Part shown: piece by piece, positions 46,797 through 56,456 of the stretch
Layout: the number at the start of each line of letters is the position of its first letter
Numbering within the stretch: position 1 is the stretch's first letter
Origin: Rhodococcus jostii RHA1
GTDB taxonomy: Bacteria > Actinomycetota > Actinomycetes > Mycobacteriales > Mycobacteriaceae
Assembly: GCF_000014565.1 (NCBI RefSeq)
Contig: NC_008268.1
Coordinates: 5,274,501 to 5,338,500 of the forward strand
Length of the DNA stretch: 64,000 bases
Direction of reading: 5' to 3'
Notes under the pieces: model-generated
The model's database searches: none
Seen by the model: only the letters and a program-made list of their open reading frames with translations
Told to the model about the DNA's origin: nothing
Made by a program: the position numbers and the translations under genes

Positions 46797-47912
46797 GTGA
46801 AAGCGAAGAACGCTGTGACGACAGTTCTGGCCACCGCCGCCCTCGGGTGGCTGACGCGGGCCGCGTGGGGGCTTCCGTCTCAGATCGGTGCGTCGCGGGC
46901 CAAGGTGCGCCCGTACGCCGCGACGTCGCCGCGGTACCGCGACCGGCAGTTCCACAACACCGATCCGAGCAGCACGATGATGCCCGGATCGGAGACCGGG
47001 ATCGTCAAGGCACTGATCACGCGGGGCGCCGCGGGCCGCCCGCGCAGGCCGATCCCGCTCGCGACACCCCTCGCGCCCGTCGAGGCCGCCGACGTCGCCG
47101 TCACCTGGTACGGCCATTCGAGCGTGCTCGTCGAGGTCGACGGGTACCGGGTGCTGGCCGACCCGGTGTGGAGTGATCGGGTGTCGCCGTCCGCGATTCT
47201 CGGCCCGTCCCGCATGCACCCGACCCCGGTGCCGCTGGCCGACCTGCCCGTTCTGGATGCCATCGTCATCTCGCACGACCACTACGACCACCTCGACATG
47301 GCCACCGTGCAGCAACTCGCCGCCACCCAGAAGGCGCCGTTCGTCGTTCCGGTCGGGCTCGGTGCGCACCTGCGGCAGTGGCGGGTGCCGGAGGAGCGGA
47401 TCGTGGAACTCGACTGGGACGAGTCGACCACACTCGGCGACCTCACGCTCACGTGCACCGAGGCCCGGCACTTCTCCGGCCGCGGGCTGGTGCGGAACAC
47501 CACCCAGTGGGCGTCGTGGGTGCTCGCCGGACCGAACCGGAAGGTGTTCTTCGGCGGCGACAGCGGGTACACGCCGCGGTTCGCCGACCTGGGCCGCCGA
47601 TACGGTCCGTTCGATCTCACACTCCTGCCCGTCGGCGCCTACGACACGCGGTGGGCCGACATCCACATGAACCCGGAGGAGGCGGTGCAGACCCACGCCG
47701 ACCTCAACGCCGGCGACGCCCGCCGCGGACTGCTGGTTCCGGTGCACTGGGCCACGTTCAATCTCGCGTTCCATTCGTGGTCCGAGCCGATCGTCCGGTT
47801 GCTCGCCGCCGCGCAGGAGAAGGGCACCCCGGTGGCCGTGCCGATGCCCGGACAGCGGGTCGACGCGTTGAAGCCGACGGCCCAGACACCGTGGTGGTCC
47901 GCGCTCGGCTGA
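46797..47912 (+). CDS. MBL-fold metal-dependent hydrolase (Rv0906/NAPE-PLD-like)
   Basis: 371-aa protein of the metallo-beta-lactamase superfamily. The zinc motif is ISHDHYDHLD (HxHxDH form), with further ligands in ARHFSGRG, FGGDSGYTP and VPVHWATFNLAFH. TWYGHSSVLVEVDGYRVLADPVW is typical of the NAPE-PLD/RomA-like branch, which cleaves phospholipid-type phosphodiesters. A short hydrophobic N-terminus (VTTVLATAALGWLTRAAWG) may tether it to the membrane. GTG 46797 follows TACAGT by 7 nt; the longer frame over echA6 is rejected. Confidence 0.87.
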   Translation: MKAKNAVTTVLATAALGWLTRAAWGLPSQIGASRAKVRPYAATSPRYRDRQFHNTDPSSTMMPGSETGIVKALITRGAAGRPRRPIPLATPLAPVEAADVAVTWYGHSSVLVEVDGYRVLADPVWSDRVSPSAILGPSRMHPTPVPLADLPVLDAIVISHDHYDHLDMATVQQLAATQKAPFVVPVGLGAHLRQWRVPEERIVELDWDESTTLGDLTLTCTEARHFSGRGLVRNTTQWASWVLAGPNRKVFFGGDSGYTPRFADLGRRYGPFDLTLLPVGAYDTRWADIHMNPEEAVQTHADLNAGDARRGLLVPVHWATFNLAFHSWSEPIVRLLAAAQEKGTPVAVPMPGQRVDALKPTAQTPWWSALG

Positions 47913-47962
47913 GTCCGGCGCGCATCCCCTCGGAGCGAAGACTCGTTGCGTAGCCTTTGACC

Positions 47963-50413
47963 ATGGCATACGACGAAACGGGCACCGACAGCGTTGCAGT
48001 CGTCGCAGTGGAGGGGCTGACGGCCGCCCAGGTGGCGGAGCGGGTGGCGGCCGGCAAGACCAACGACGTTCCCGATCGGGCCAGCCGATCGGTACGCGAC
48101 ATCGTGCGCGCCAACGTGTTCACCCGGATCAACGCGATCCTCGGTGTCCTCCTGATCATCGTGCTGGCCACCGGTTCGATCATCGACGGCATGTTCGGCC
48201 TGCTGATCCTCGCGAACAGCGGGATCGGCATCATCCAGGAAGTGCGAGCCAAGCGGACCCTCGACAAGCTCGCGATCGTCAGCCAGACCAAACCGGTGGT
48301 GCGCCGCGACGGTGCCGCGGTCGCGATGGCACCCCGGGAGGTCGTGCTCGACGACATCATCGAGCTCGGCGCCGGCGACCAGATCGTCGTCGACGGTGTG
48401 GTGGTGGAGGCGATGTCCCTCGACGTCGACGAATCCCTCCTCACCGGTGAAGCCGACCCCGTGCACAAGGACGCCGGCCAGCAGGTGCTGTCGGGAAGTT
48501 TCGTCGCGTCCGGCAGCGGCTGTTACCGCGCCACGAAGGTCGGAAGCGACGCGTACGCCGCCAAACTCGCGGACGAGGCCAGCAAGTTCACGCTGGTGCA
48601 CTCGGAATTGCGCAGCGGCATCGACAAGATCCTGAAATTCATCACGTATCTGATGATTCCGGCGGGACTGCTGATCATCTACAACCAGTTGTTCTCCAGC
48701 GGCGAGTCGATCCGGCCTGCGCTGAGCGGGATGGTGGCCGCGCTGGTCCCGATGGTCCCCGAGGGACTGGTGCTGATGACGTCGATCGCGTTCGCGGTCG
48801 GGGTGGTCCGGCTCGGTCAGCGGCAGTGCCTCGTGCAGGAGCTGCCCGCCATCGAAGGTCTCGCGCGCGTCGACGTGGTGTGCGCCGACAAGACCGGAAC
48901 GCTCACCGAGAACGGCATGCGGCTGTCCGAACTGCGCTGCGCCGACAGCGCCGACACCGCACCGTCCCGTGCGGCCCTCGCCGCGATGGCGGCGTCCGAC
49001 CCGCGGCCGAACGCCAGCGTCCTCGCGATCAAGGAGGCGTTTCCCGACGACCCCGGGTGGGGTGACGCCACGGCGGAGGCGCCGTTCTCGTCTGCCAGGA
49101 AGTGGAGCGGGCAGTCGTACGGCGCCCACGGCAACTGGGTCCTCGGTGCGCCGGACGTGCTGCTCGACCCCGGCAGCGACATGGCCCGGCAGGCCGAGGC
49201 AGTGGGGTCCTCGGGACTGCGGGTGCTCCTGCTCGGCAGTTGCGACGTCCCGGTCGACCACCCCGCGGCGCCGGGTGCGATCACCCCGCGCGCGCTGGTG
49301 ATCCTGGAGCAGCGGGTGCGTCCCGACGCCCGCGGGACCCTCGAGTACTTCGCGAGCCAGAACGTCACGGTGAAGGTCATCTCGGGGGACAACGCCGTGT
49401 CGGTCGGTGCGGTGGCCGGATCGCTCGGACTGCCCGGCGGCGACCGTCCCGTCGACGCCCGCGAACTGCCCGACGACCGCGACGCCCTCGCCGAGACCCT
49501 GGAAACGTCCACCACGTTCGGCCGCGTGCGCCCCGATCAGAAGCGGGAGATGGTGGGGGCTTTGCAGTCTCGCGGGCACACGGTCGCGATGACGGGCGAC
49601 GGTGTCAACGACGTGTTGGCCCTCAAGGACGCCGACATCGGGGTGTCGATGGGCTCGGGCAGCCCCGCCACCCGCGCGGTGGCGCAGATCGTGTTGCTGG
49701 ACAACAAGTTCGCCACCCTGCCCTACGTGGTGGGTGAGGGCCGCCGGGTGATCGGCAACATCGAACGCGTCTCGAACCTGTTCCTCACCAAGACCGTGTA
49801 CTCGGTGTTGCTGGCGTTCCTCATCGGCATTACCGGTGTGCTGTCGCAGATCTTCCACTTCGAGCCCGTGCCGTATCCGTTCCTGCCGCGGCACGTGACG
49901 ATCGCCGCCTGGTTCACCATCGGCATTCCCGCGTTCATCCTGTCGCTGGCCCCGAACAACGAGCGGGCGCGCTCCGGGTTCGTGCCGCGCGTGATGCGTC
50001 TCGCCGTGCCGTCGGGTGTGATCATCGGTGTCACGACGTTCATTTCGTATCTTCTCGTGTACGCGGGACCGGATCAGACGGAGACAGAGAAGGTCCAGGC
50101 GGGCACGTCGGCGCTGATCACGCTCATCATGATCGCGCTGTGGGTGCTGGCCGTGGTCGCGCGGCCGTACGTGTGGTGGAAACTGGTGCTGATCTTCGGA
50201 TCCGTAGCGGGATATCTCATCCTGTTCGCGTTGCCGTTCACACGGGAGTTCTTCAAGCTCGATCCGACCGACATCGGAGCCACGACCTCCGCTCTCGTGT
50301 GCGGGCTCGTGGGAGTGGTTCTCGTCGAAATCGGTTGGTGGGTGACGGGCCGCCTGCACGGTGAGCATCGCCGCCTGTTCGCTGCGCCGGAAGACCTGCC
50401 GGGCGTGCACTGA
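47963..50413 (+). CDS. ctpE: Cation-transporting P-type ATPase CtpE
   Basis: 816-aa ion pump. An actuator domain carries LLTGEADP (TGE motif), the membrane ion site has MVPEGL, the phosphorylation site is [11 protein letters not shown], and the hinge reads [22 protein letters not shown]. The C-terminal half has four to six further helices. The order and flanking genes match mycobacterial CtpE, which has been linked to calcium uptake. There is no N-terminal metal-binding domain. ATG 47963 follows TAGCCT by 6 nt. It is followed by an MT0933-type antitoxin gene, as in M. tuberculosis. Confidence 0.92.
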   Translation: MAYDETGTDSVAVVAVEGLTAAQVAERVAAGKTNDVPDRASRSVRDIVRANVFTRINAILGVLLIIVLATGSIIDGMFGLLILANSGIGIIQEVRAKRTLDKLAIVSQTKPVVRRDGAAVAMAPREVVLDDIIELGAGDQIVVDGVVVEAMSLDVDESLLTGEADPVHKDAGQQVLSGSFVASGSGCYRATKVGSDAYAAKLADEASKFTLVHSELRSGIDKILKFITYLMIPAGLLIIYNQLFSSGESIRPALSGMVAALVPMVPEGLVLMTSIAFAVGVVRLGQRQCLVQELPAIEGLARVDVVCADKTGTLTENGMRLSELRCADSADTAPSRAALAAMAASDPRPNASVLAIKEAFPDDPGWGDATAEAPFSSARKWSGQSYGAHGNWVLGAPDVLLDPGSDMARQAEAVGSSGLRVLLLGSCDVPVDHPAAPGAITPRALVILEQRVRPDARGTLEYFASQNVTVKVISGDNAVSVGAVAGSLGLPGGDRPVDARELPDDRDALAETLETSTTFGRVRPDQKREMVGALQSRGHTVAMTGDGVNDVLALKDADIGVSMGSGSPATRAVAQIVLLDNKFATLPYVVGEGRRVIGNIERVSNLFLTKTVYSVLLAFLIGITGVLSQIFHFEPVPYPFLPRHVTIAAWFTIGIPAFILSLAPNNERARSGFVPRVMRLAVPSGVIIGVTTFISYLLVYAGPDQTETEKVQAGTSALITLIMIALWVLAVVARPYVWWKLVLIFGSVAGYLILFALPFTREFFKLDPTDIGATTSALVCGLVGVVLVEIGWWVTGRLHGEHRRLFAAPEDLPGVH

Positions 50414-50537
50414 CGCGAATACCGCTCGCGACGATTCGAACGGTTGGCGTCGCCGAGCCAATGCTGTGAGACTGGGTGTACGGCGAGTGATCGAACTCGG
50501 TCGGAATGCGTGCGCATGCACCGGAGGAGGAAGAACG

Positions 50538-50729
50538 ATGAGTTTCGTCGACACACTGAAGGGCCTGCTGGGCAAGGGGAGGGAAGCCGCTTCGCAGAAC
50601 GCGGACAAGGTTCACGGCGCCATCGACAAGGCCGCCGACGTCGCGGACAGCAAGACCGGCGGCAAGTACAGCGACAAGATCGACAAGGCCGCCGACGCGG
50701 CGAAGAAGGCTGTTCCTCCGAAGGAGTGA
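50538..50729 (+). CDS. MT0933-type antitoxin-like protein (Rv0909 family)
   Basis: 63-aa amphipathic, highly charged helical protein: VDTLKGLLGKGREAASQNADKVHGAIDKAADVADSKTGGKYSDKIDKAADAAKK, with the DxxTGGKY signature of the MT0933 antitoxin family. In M. tuberculosis the gene pairs with the adjacent Rv0910, an SRPBCC protein proposed as its toxin. Here the Rv0910-like gene is 9.7 kb downstream at 60464. ATG 50538 has GGAGGAGGA upstream. A strong hairpin follows within 20 bases. Confidence 0.8.
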   Translation: MSFVDTLKGLLGKGREAASQNADKVHGAIDKAADVADSKTGGKYSDKIDKAADAAKKAVPPKE

Positions 50730-50745
50730 ACTCTTCTCACACACT

Positions 50746-50789
50746 GACGCGCCTGGGCCCCGGTTCTCGGACCGGGGCCCACACGCGTC
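50746..50789 (+). terminator. Strong hairpin after the antitoxin-like gene
   Basis: Inner stem TGGGCCCCGGT (50754-50764) and ACCGGGGCCCA (50771-50781), 11 bp perfect with loop TCTCGG. The outer GACGCG (50746-50751) and CGCGTC (50784-50789) add a second stem across a 2x2 internal loop. There is no T-tract, as is common in actinobacteria. It separates ctpE/antitoxin from the seven-gene unit downstream. Confidence 0.75.
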
Positions 50790-50837
50790 TTCGGAGATGA
50801 CCCGCACACGGCGGGCAGGCGCGGCAGAATCGGTGTC

Positions 50838-52454
50838 GTGAACGGCGTCCTCGTGCTCCTCGTCATCATCGCGGCCATTGCCGTGACGAGTTTCGCGAAG
50901 CGCCGCGACCTCCAGGCGCCGCTGGTGCTCGTGACCATCGGGTCGGTGGCGTCGTTCATCCCCGGGATGCCGCGGCTCGAACTGGACCCGGACGCCATCC
51001 TCGGTGTGGTGCTGCCGCCGCTGCTGTACTCCGCGGCGCTCAAGTTCTCGGTGGCCACGTTCCGGCGTCACCTCGCACCGATTCTCCGGCTGGGGATCTT
51101 CACCGTCCTGGCGACCGCCATCGGGGTGGCCTTCTTCGCCAACTGGCTGGTCCCCGAATTCACCCTCGGCGCCGCGCTGGTCCTCGGCGCCGTCGTCGCG
51201 CCGACCGACGCGGTCAGTGCCGTCGCGGTCGGCCGCAGGCTCGGCCTGCCGAACCGGGTGATCGCAATCCTCACCGGCGAGGGACTCGTCAACGACGCCA
51301 CCGCGCTGACCCTGTTCACCGTCGCCGTCTCCGCCGTCGTCGGGGCCGCGATCCCGGTCCATCCCGTCGTGTTCTTCGGCTACGAGGTGGTCGGCGGGGT
51401 CCTGATCGGACTGGTGCTCGCGAAGATCGTCGAGTGGGTGCGCCATCGCATGTACGATTCCCCGCTGGAAACGGTACTGGGGCTGATGCTCCCGTTCGTC
51501 GCGTACCTCGCCGCCGAGGAGGTGCACGCGTCCGGCGTGCTGTCGGTGGTCGCCGCGGGGTTCCTGATGGGGCACAAGGCCACCGACGCCTCCGTGGCCA
51601 CCCGCATCCAGGAGCGGTCGCTGTGGGAGAGCGTCGATCTCCTGCTCGAGATGTTCGTGTTCGCCTACATGGGACTGCAACTGAAGTTCGTCATCGACGA
51701 CGTCCGCGACCAGGGCCTACCGGTTCACCACGTCTTCTTCTACGGCTTCGCGGTCCTCGCCGTGGTCATGGCGATACGGCCGGCGTGGATCCTGCTGCAC
51801 TGGCTCCGCCGTCGAGTCGGGCTGGCAATCGAGCCGCCGGGAGGCTCGGTGGCACTCGGGTGGCGGGAAAGCCTCGTCGTGTCCTGGGCGGGGATGCGCG
51901 GGGTCGTCACACTCGCCGCCGCGTCCGGTGTGCCCGTGGTGATCGCGAGCGGACAGCCGTTTCCGGGACGCGAGGTGATCCAGGCGATCGCGTTCGTCGT
52001 GGCCGTCGGCACGCTACTGATCCAAGGTGCCACCATGCCGCTGCTGATCCGGAAACTCGACCTGGCGGATCCCGGCGAACGCGAGCGCGAGGAGGAACAG
52101 GTGAAACTGGCGCGCGCGATCTCCCGCGACGCCGGCGAACGGGCGCTCGTCGAATTCACCGAACACCCGCCGGAGGGAATCGGCCGAGCCGACCTGACCG
52201 ACATCCTCGAACGGGTGCGGCGGTCGATGCGGGCCAGGCTCCAGGCCGAGGAGGCGGAGGACGGCGCGGAGAAGCAGCGCGCAGGCGCACTGTTCGACCA
52301 CTACCGTCGCGCCGCCCTGCGCGCGCAGCGCGAGGCGATCATCGCCGCCCGCGACGCGGGAACGCTCGACGACGAGGTGATGCGTAGCGTGTTGGAAGGC
52401 CTCGATGTGGAGGAGGCAGCAGCCGAGGAGCGGGTGCGGAGACGTCGCGAATGA
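50838..52454 (+). CDS. Na+/H+ antiporter (CPA1 family)
   Basis: 538-aa sodium-proton exchanger. About 12 membrane helices span residues 1-410, including VLPPLLYSAALKF, GAVVAPTDAVSAVAVGRRLGLP, LTGEGLVNDATALTLF (the ND ion site) and SWAGMRGVVTLAAA. The last ~130 residues form a charged cytoplasmic tail (EREREEEQVKLARAISRD). It maintains pH or sodium balance. GTG 50838 follows CAGAAT by 7 nt. It is the first gene of a seven-gene run and overlaps the next start as ATGA. Confidence 0.92.
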   Translation: MNGVLVLLVIIAAIAVTSFAKRRDLQAPLVLVTIGSVASFIPGMPRLELDPDAILGVVLPPLLYSAALKFSVATFRRHLAPILRLGIFTVLATAIGVAFFANWLVPEFTLGAALVLGAVVAPTDAVSAVAVGRRLGLPNRVIAILTGEGLVNDATALTLFTVAVSAVVGAAIPVHPVVFFGYEVVGGVLIGLVLAKIVEWVRHRMYDSPLETVLGLMLPFVAYLAAEEVHASGVLSVVAAGFLMGHKATDASVATRIQERSLWESVDLLLEMFVFAYMGLQLKFVIDDVRDQGLPVHHVFFYGFAVLAVVMAIRPAWILLHWLRRRVGLAIEPPGGSVALGWRESLVVSWAGMRGVVTLAAASGVPVVIASGQPFPGREVIQAIAFVVAVGTLLIQGATMPLLIRKLDLADPGEREREEEQVKLARAISRDAGERALVEFTEHPPEGIGRADLTDILERVRRSMRARLQAEEAEDGAEKQRAGALFDHYRRAALRAQREAIIAARDAGTLDDEVMRSVLEGLDVEEAAAEERVRRRRE

Positions 52455-53698
52455 GGTGTGAGGTGGGTGTGCGTCCGGTGCGAACCGCCGTGGTCGCCCT
52501 TGTCGCTGTCGTGGCGCTGACCGCCTGCACCACGGACGAGGCGTCCCCGAGTCCGTCTCCTACGAGCTCGGTGGCCGCTGATTCCGGTCCTGTCGGCTCT
52601 CCGGCGCCGACCGGCGATCAGCGTGGCGCGCTCACCAGCCGGGAGCCGGTGCCCGACATCGATCCGGCGATTACCGCCCTCGGCGCGACCGCCACCCGCG
52701 TCGTCTACCGGTCGACGTCCGGTGTCGACGGCGGCGGCGCGGAGGTCGTGGGCACCGTGTTCACTCCGGCCGGCCCCGCACCGGACGGCGGCAGGCCCGT
52801 CGTCACGGTCGGGCACGGCACCACGGGTGTCACCGACGAGTGCGCTCCCTCGTCGTCACCGACCCTGCTGGGCACGACGAACCTCGTCCGCCCGCTGCTG
52901 CAACGGGGCTACGTCGTGACCGTCACCGACTACCAGGGACTCGGCACCGACGGCCCGCATCCCTACCTCGAACCCGACACCGCCGCCTACGACCTGATCG
53001 ACGCGGTCCGGGCGGCGCGCAACGTGGTGCCGGAGGCGTCGACGCGCTGGGCGGCGATCGGGGTCTCGCAGGGTGGTCAGGCGTCGTGGTCCGCGGCCGA
53101 GCACGCCGAGAACTACGGCGACGGGCTCGAGTTCGTCGGCTCGGCGAATCTCTCACCCGCGGCCGATCTGTCGGGGATCGTCGCCGACGGGACCGTCGAA
53201 CCATTGTCGTTGCCGCAGAAGATGTTCCTTCCCTACCTCCTCGAGGGACTGAAGGTGGTGCACCCCGAGCTGAATCCGGACGACTACATGCGCGGCGCCC
53301 TCGCCGCCACGCCCGACGTCACGCTGTCGTGCGTCGCCGCGAAACTCCCCGAGAAGTGGACGGTGGCAACCCAACTCGCCCCGGCCGACACGGGACCGCG
53401 GACGGAGGCCGACGCCGAGCGCATGCGAGGATGGCTCGAGGACGTCGCCCTGCCGAAGAACGGCGCGGGCGGGCCGATGCTCGTCGTGGTGGGGGAGCGG
53501 GACAACCTCATTCTGCCGCAATGGACTTCGCAGGCCGTCGACCGCGCGTGCGCACTCGGCGACGTCGTCGAGTTCGACTCCCGGCCCGGGGAAGGGCACG
53601 CCGACGGGCGCTCCGTCCCCGCCGCGATGCAGTGGATCGCCGACCGCTTCGCCGACGTGCCCGCCCCCGACACGTGTCCCGAGGGAGGAACACCGTGA
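52451..53698 (+). CDS. Lipoprotein hydrolase (secretory-lipase family)
   Basis: 415-aa exported lipoprotein. The lipobox LTAC follows VALVAVVA, then a Ser/Pro-rich spacer (SPSPSPTSSVAADSGPVGSPAPTG). The hydrolase domain has VGHGTTGVTD, VTDYQGLGTDGPHPYL, the nucleophile in IGVSQGGQASW, and probable Asp/His in GERDNLILP and GEGHADG. It is a distant paralogue of the gene at 43654. The start overlaps the antiporter stop (ATGA) and the stop overlaps the next start (GTGA), so it is firmly inside the operon. The substrate is unknown. Confidence 0.85.
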   Translation: MRCEVGVRPVRTAVVALVAVVALTACTTDEASPSPSPTSSVAADSGPVGSPAPTGDQRGALTSREPVPDIDPAITALGATATRVVYRSTSGVDGGGAEVVGTVFTPAGPAPDGGRPVVTVGHGTTGVTDECAPSSSPTLLGTTNLVRPLLQRGYVVTVTDYQGLGTDGPHPYLEPDTAAYDLIDAVRAARNVVPEASTRWAAIGVSQGGQASWSAAEHAENYGDGLEFVGSANLSPAADLSGIVADGTVEPLSLPQKMFLPYLLEGLKVVHPELNPDDYMRGALAATPDVTLSCVAAKLPEKWTVATQLAPADTGPRTEADAERMRGWLEDVALPKNGAGGPMLVVVGERDNLILPQWTSQAVDRACALGDVVEFDSRPGEGHADGRSVPAAMQWIADRFADVPAPDTCPEGGTP

Positions 53699-54060
53699 AG
53701 AAAGCCGACCTCGAACGGCTGCGGACCCTGTGCCTCGCCCTGCCCGAGGCGACGGAACGGGTCAGCCACGGCGAACCGGCGTGGTTCGTCCGCAAGGCGC
53801 CGCAGTTCGCGTCACTCGCCGACCGCCACCACGACGACCGGGTGGCGTTCTGGGCGGCGGCTCCGCCGGGCGCGCAGCAGGATTGGGTGCAGCGTGACCC
53901 CGGCAGGTTCTTCGTCCCGCCGTACGTCGGGGGACGCGGGTGGATCGGCGTCTATCTCGACGTCCCGCAGGACTGGGACGACGTCGGCGACATCGTCGAG
54001 GACGCCTACCGCGCCCTCGCCCCGAAAACCCTGATCGCCCGACTGGTCGACGGCGAATGA
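53695..54060 (+). CDS. MmcQ/YjbR-family protein
   Basis: 121-aa protein. It starts KKADLERLRTLCLALPEATERVSHGEPAWFVRK and shows FASLADRHHDDRVAFWAAAP, FFVPPYVGGRGWIGVYLD and VEDAYRALAPKTLIARL, the standard MmcQ/YjbR layout of a CyaY-like fold. Some relatives bind DNA; its job here is unknown. The GTG start overlaps the lipoprotein stop and has GAGGGAGG upstream; its own stop overlaps the LytS start (ATGA). Confidence 0.85.
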   Translation: MKKADLERLRTLCLALPEATERVSHGEPAWFVRKAPQFASLADRHHDDRVAFWAAAPPGAQQDWVQRDPGRFFVPPYVGGRGWIGVYLDVPQDWDDVGDIVEDAYRALAPKTLIARLVDGE

Positions 54061-55265
54061 CGGGAACCGTCGTCGCCGTCGTCGCGTTGCTCGTCCTCGT
54101 TCCCGTCGTCGCGTTCACTGCCGTGTGGCTGCGCGCCCGGCGCGAGCTGACGACACCCACCGAACGGGCCGTTCACACGACCCTCCACACGGCGTCGCTG
54201 GCGGCGCGGCCGTTGCGGCGGGGGCTGGACGAGATGTCGGCGGAGGAGGCCGCGCCGCACTTGCGCCAGCTGACCGGCGCGCAGGCGCTGGGCGTTTTCG
54301 ACGCCGCCGGTGACCTCCTCGCGTGGAGCGGACCCCACGAGGCCATGACCGAACAACTGCACGACGCGGCCGCCCGCGCCGTCGACGGGGAGCGCCGGGT
54401 GCTCGTCGCCTACGGCGGCCTCGTCCGGGGCGCAGGCGACGACGCGGTGCGAGGGTTGATCGCCCAGCCCCTGCTCATCGAGGCCATCGGCGTGGTCGGG
54501 GTGCTCGGCATCGTCACCACGGAAGACCCCGGTCCGGGCATGCTCGGCGCCGTCACGGAGGTCGCCCGGTACGCGTGCAGCCAGATCGAACTCGCCGACC
54601 TCGACGCGTCCCGCGCCCGACTCGACCGCGCCGAGGTCCGCGCGCTGCGCGCACAGATCAGCCCCCATTTCATCTACAACGCGCTGAACACGGTGGCGTC
54701 GTTCGTCCGCACCGACCCCGATCGCGCCCGGGAACTGATCCTCGAGTTCGCCGACTTCACGCGGTACTCGTTCCGTTCGGCGGGGGAGTTCACCCTGCTC
54801 GCCGACGAACTGCGCAACATCGACCGGTACCTCACTCTCGAGCGCGCCCGGTTCGGCGACGCCCTCGCGGTGAAATTGCAGGTGGCGCCGGAGGTGCTGA
54901 ACGTGGTGCTGCCGTTCCTCGCGCTGCAACCGCTGGTCGAGAACGCGGTGCGGCACGGGATCGCCGCCAAACCGGACGGCGGCACCGTCAGCATCGTCGC
55001 CGCCGACGAGGGCACCGACTGCGTGATCAGCGTCGAGGACGACGGCGTCGGCATGGATCCCGAACTGCTGCGGTCGGGGTCGCTGGACTCGGTCGCCGAG
55101 ACGTCGGGGGTGAAGGAGGCGGCGCACGTCGGGCTCGCCAACGTCGACGACCGCCTGCGCGCCGCGTTCGGCAACGACTACGGACTCGTGGTGGAGACCG
55201 CGCCCGGTGCGGGCACCAAGGTGAGCATGCGCGTCCCGAAGTTCCGGCGGGGGATCTCGACATGA
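54057..55265 (+). CDS. LytS-type sensor histidine kinase
   Basis: 402-aa kinase. One N-terminal membrane helix (VVAVVALLVLVPVVAFTAVWL) precedes a GAF-like sensor region (residues about 35-190). The kinase core is the HisKA_7TM/LytS type: RALRAQISPHFIYNALNTVASFVR, with the phospho-His in SPHF. The ATPase box NAVRHGIAAKPDGG and VEDDGVGM follow. LytS-family kinases in other bacteria sense pyruvate or membrane state. It lacks the multi-helix 5TM-LYT sensor of classical LytS. Its partner regulator follows after 33 bases. Confidence 0.9.
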   Translation: MTGTVVAVVALLVLVPVVAFTAVWLRARRELTTPTERAVHTTLHTASLAARPLRRGLDEMSAEEAAPHLRQLTGAQALGVFDAAGDLLAWSGPHEAMTEQLHDAAARAVDGERRVLVAYGGLVRGAGDDAVRGLIAQPLLIEAIGVVGVLGIVTTEDPGPGMLGAVTEVARYACSQIELADLDASRARLDRAEVRALRAQISPHFIYNALNTVASFVRTDPDRARELILEFADFTRYSFRSAGEFTLLADELRNIDRYLTLERARFGDALAVKLQVAPEVLNVVLPFLALQPLVENAVRHGIAAKPDGGTVSIVAADEGTDCVISVEDDGVGMDPELLRSGSLDSVAETSGVKEAAHVGLANVDDRLRAAFGNDYGLVVETAPGAGTKVSMRVPKFRRGIST

Positions 55266-55298
55266 ACGGGGAGGGTCCGTGCGACGATTGCTGTCGTT

Positions 55299-56093
55299 GT
55301 GAACCACACTGACGACAAGTCTCCGGACGCACCCCTCACCGTGCTGGCCGTCGACGACGAGAAACCCGCCCTCGACGAGCTGGCGTTCCTGCTGCGCGCC
55401 CAGGACGCGGTCGGGGACATCCGGACCGCGGGCGATGCCACCACGGCGCTGCGCATCCTCCGGGACGGGGAGATCGACGCCGTCTTCCTCGACATCAACA
55501 TGCCCGGACTCGACGGTCTCGAACTGGCCGGGATCCTCGCGAACTTCGCGTCCCCGCCGCAGGTGGTGTTCGTGACCGCCCACGACGACCGGGCCGTCGC
55601 CGCATTCGACCTCGGCGCCGTCGACTATCTCCTCAAACCCCTGCGCGAGGAACGGCTGGCGGAATCCGTGCGCCGCATCGTCGAGGGGCGCCGCAGGCGG
55701 GTCGACGCCGGACCGGCCGCCCCCACCGACGAGGTGATCCCGGTCGAACTCGGCGGCATCACCACGCTCGTCCACCGGTCCTCCGTCGAGTGGGTCGAAG
55801 CGGACGGCGACTACGCCCGCCTGCACACCGCGGACGGCTCCCACCTCGTCCGCATCCCCATCTCGGCGCTGGAGACGCGCTGGGCGGACGCCGGGTTCCT
55901 GCGGGTCCACCGCTCGTACCTCGTCGCGTTGCCGCGGGTCACCGGAATCCGGACCGTCGGCAACGGTCTCGTCGTGTGCCTCCGCGCGCACGGCGACCAC
56001 CCGCCCGTTGAACTGCCCGTCAGCCGCAGGCACACCCGGATGCTCAAGGACCGGCTGGTCCGGGCGCCGAAGCAAACGTGGACCGCGCGATGA
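55299..56093 (+). CDS. LytTR-family response regulator
   Basis: 264-aa regulator. The receiver domain has LAVDDEKPALDEL, phospho-Asp in AVFLDINMPGLDG, VTAHD and YLLKPL. The LytTR DNA-binding domain (residues about 150-260) shows VEWVEADGDYARLHTADGSHLVRIPISALE, FLRVHRSYLVAL and VELPVSRRHTRMLKDRL. It likely controls the symporter genes downstream. GTG 55299 is the first start after the kinase. Its stop overlaps the next gene as ATGA. Confidence 0.9.
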   Translation: MNHTDDKSPDAPLTVLAVDDEKPALDELAFLLRAQDAVGDIRTAGDATTALRILRDGEIDAVFLDINMPGLDGLELAGILANFASPPQVVFVTAHDDRAVAAFDLGAVDYLLKPLREERLAESVRRIVEGRRRRVDAGPAAPTDEVIPVELGGITTLVHRSSVEWVEADGDYARLHTADGSHLVRIPISALETRWADAGFLRVHRSYLVALPRVTGIRTVGNGLVVCLRAHGDHPPVELPVSRRHTRMLKDRLVRAPKQTWTAR

Positions 56094-56449
56094 GTTCGCC
56101 CGAGCGGGTGCGGGTCGTCCTCGCCCAGCGCCGCGGTGCTCGGATCGTCCGCACCCGCGTCGAGGTGCAGGAACAGACCGCGGTCGGGGACGCGATGATC
56201 CGGGGGCTCGTGCGCACCCAGCTCGTGCTGGCCATCCGGCTCGCGCTCCTCGCGGCGTGCCTGCTGTGCGCGGTGCCGCTCGTGATGTTCCTGTTCCCGG
56301 CGTTGTCCGACGTGGCGGTGCTGGGGATCCGGCTGCCGTGGGTGGTGCTCGGGGCGCTCGTGTACCCGGTGCTCCTGACCACCGGCTGGATCTACGTGCG
56401 GCAGGCCGAGCGCAACGAACAGGAATTCGCCGACCTGGTGGACGACTGA
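56090..56449 (+). CDS. Two-helix membrane protein preceding symporter
   Basis: 119-aa protein. A basic cytoplasmic N-terminus (VRVVLAQRRGARIVRTRVEVQ) is followed by two helices (LAIRLALLAACLLCAVPLVMFLF and LPWVVLGALVYPVLLTTGWIYV) and an acidic tail (ERNEQEFADLVDD). Topology and position just before an SSS symporter mirror the DUF485 protein before the second symporter at 58399, so it may be the symporter's small partner. Sequence similarity to DUF485 is not obvious. The start overlaps the LytTR stop. Confidence 0.75.
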   Translation: MSSPERVRVVLAQRRGARIVRTRVEVQEQTAVGDAMIRGLVRTQLVLAIRLALLAACLLCAVPLVMFLFPALSDVAVLGIRLPWVVLGALVYPVLLTTGWIYVRQAERNEQEFADLVDD

Positions 56450-56456
56450 GCCTCCC

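Noticed and set aside
47639..50608. A 989-codon open frame on the minus strand
   Set aside because: It is antisense to MBL hydrolase and ctpE; the composition is low-complexity Arg/His/Asp.
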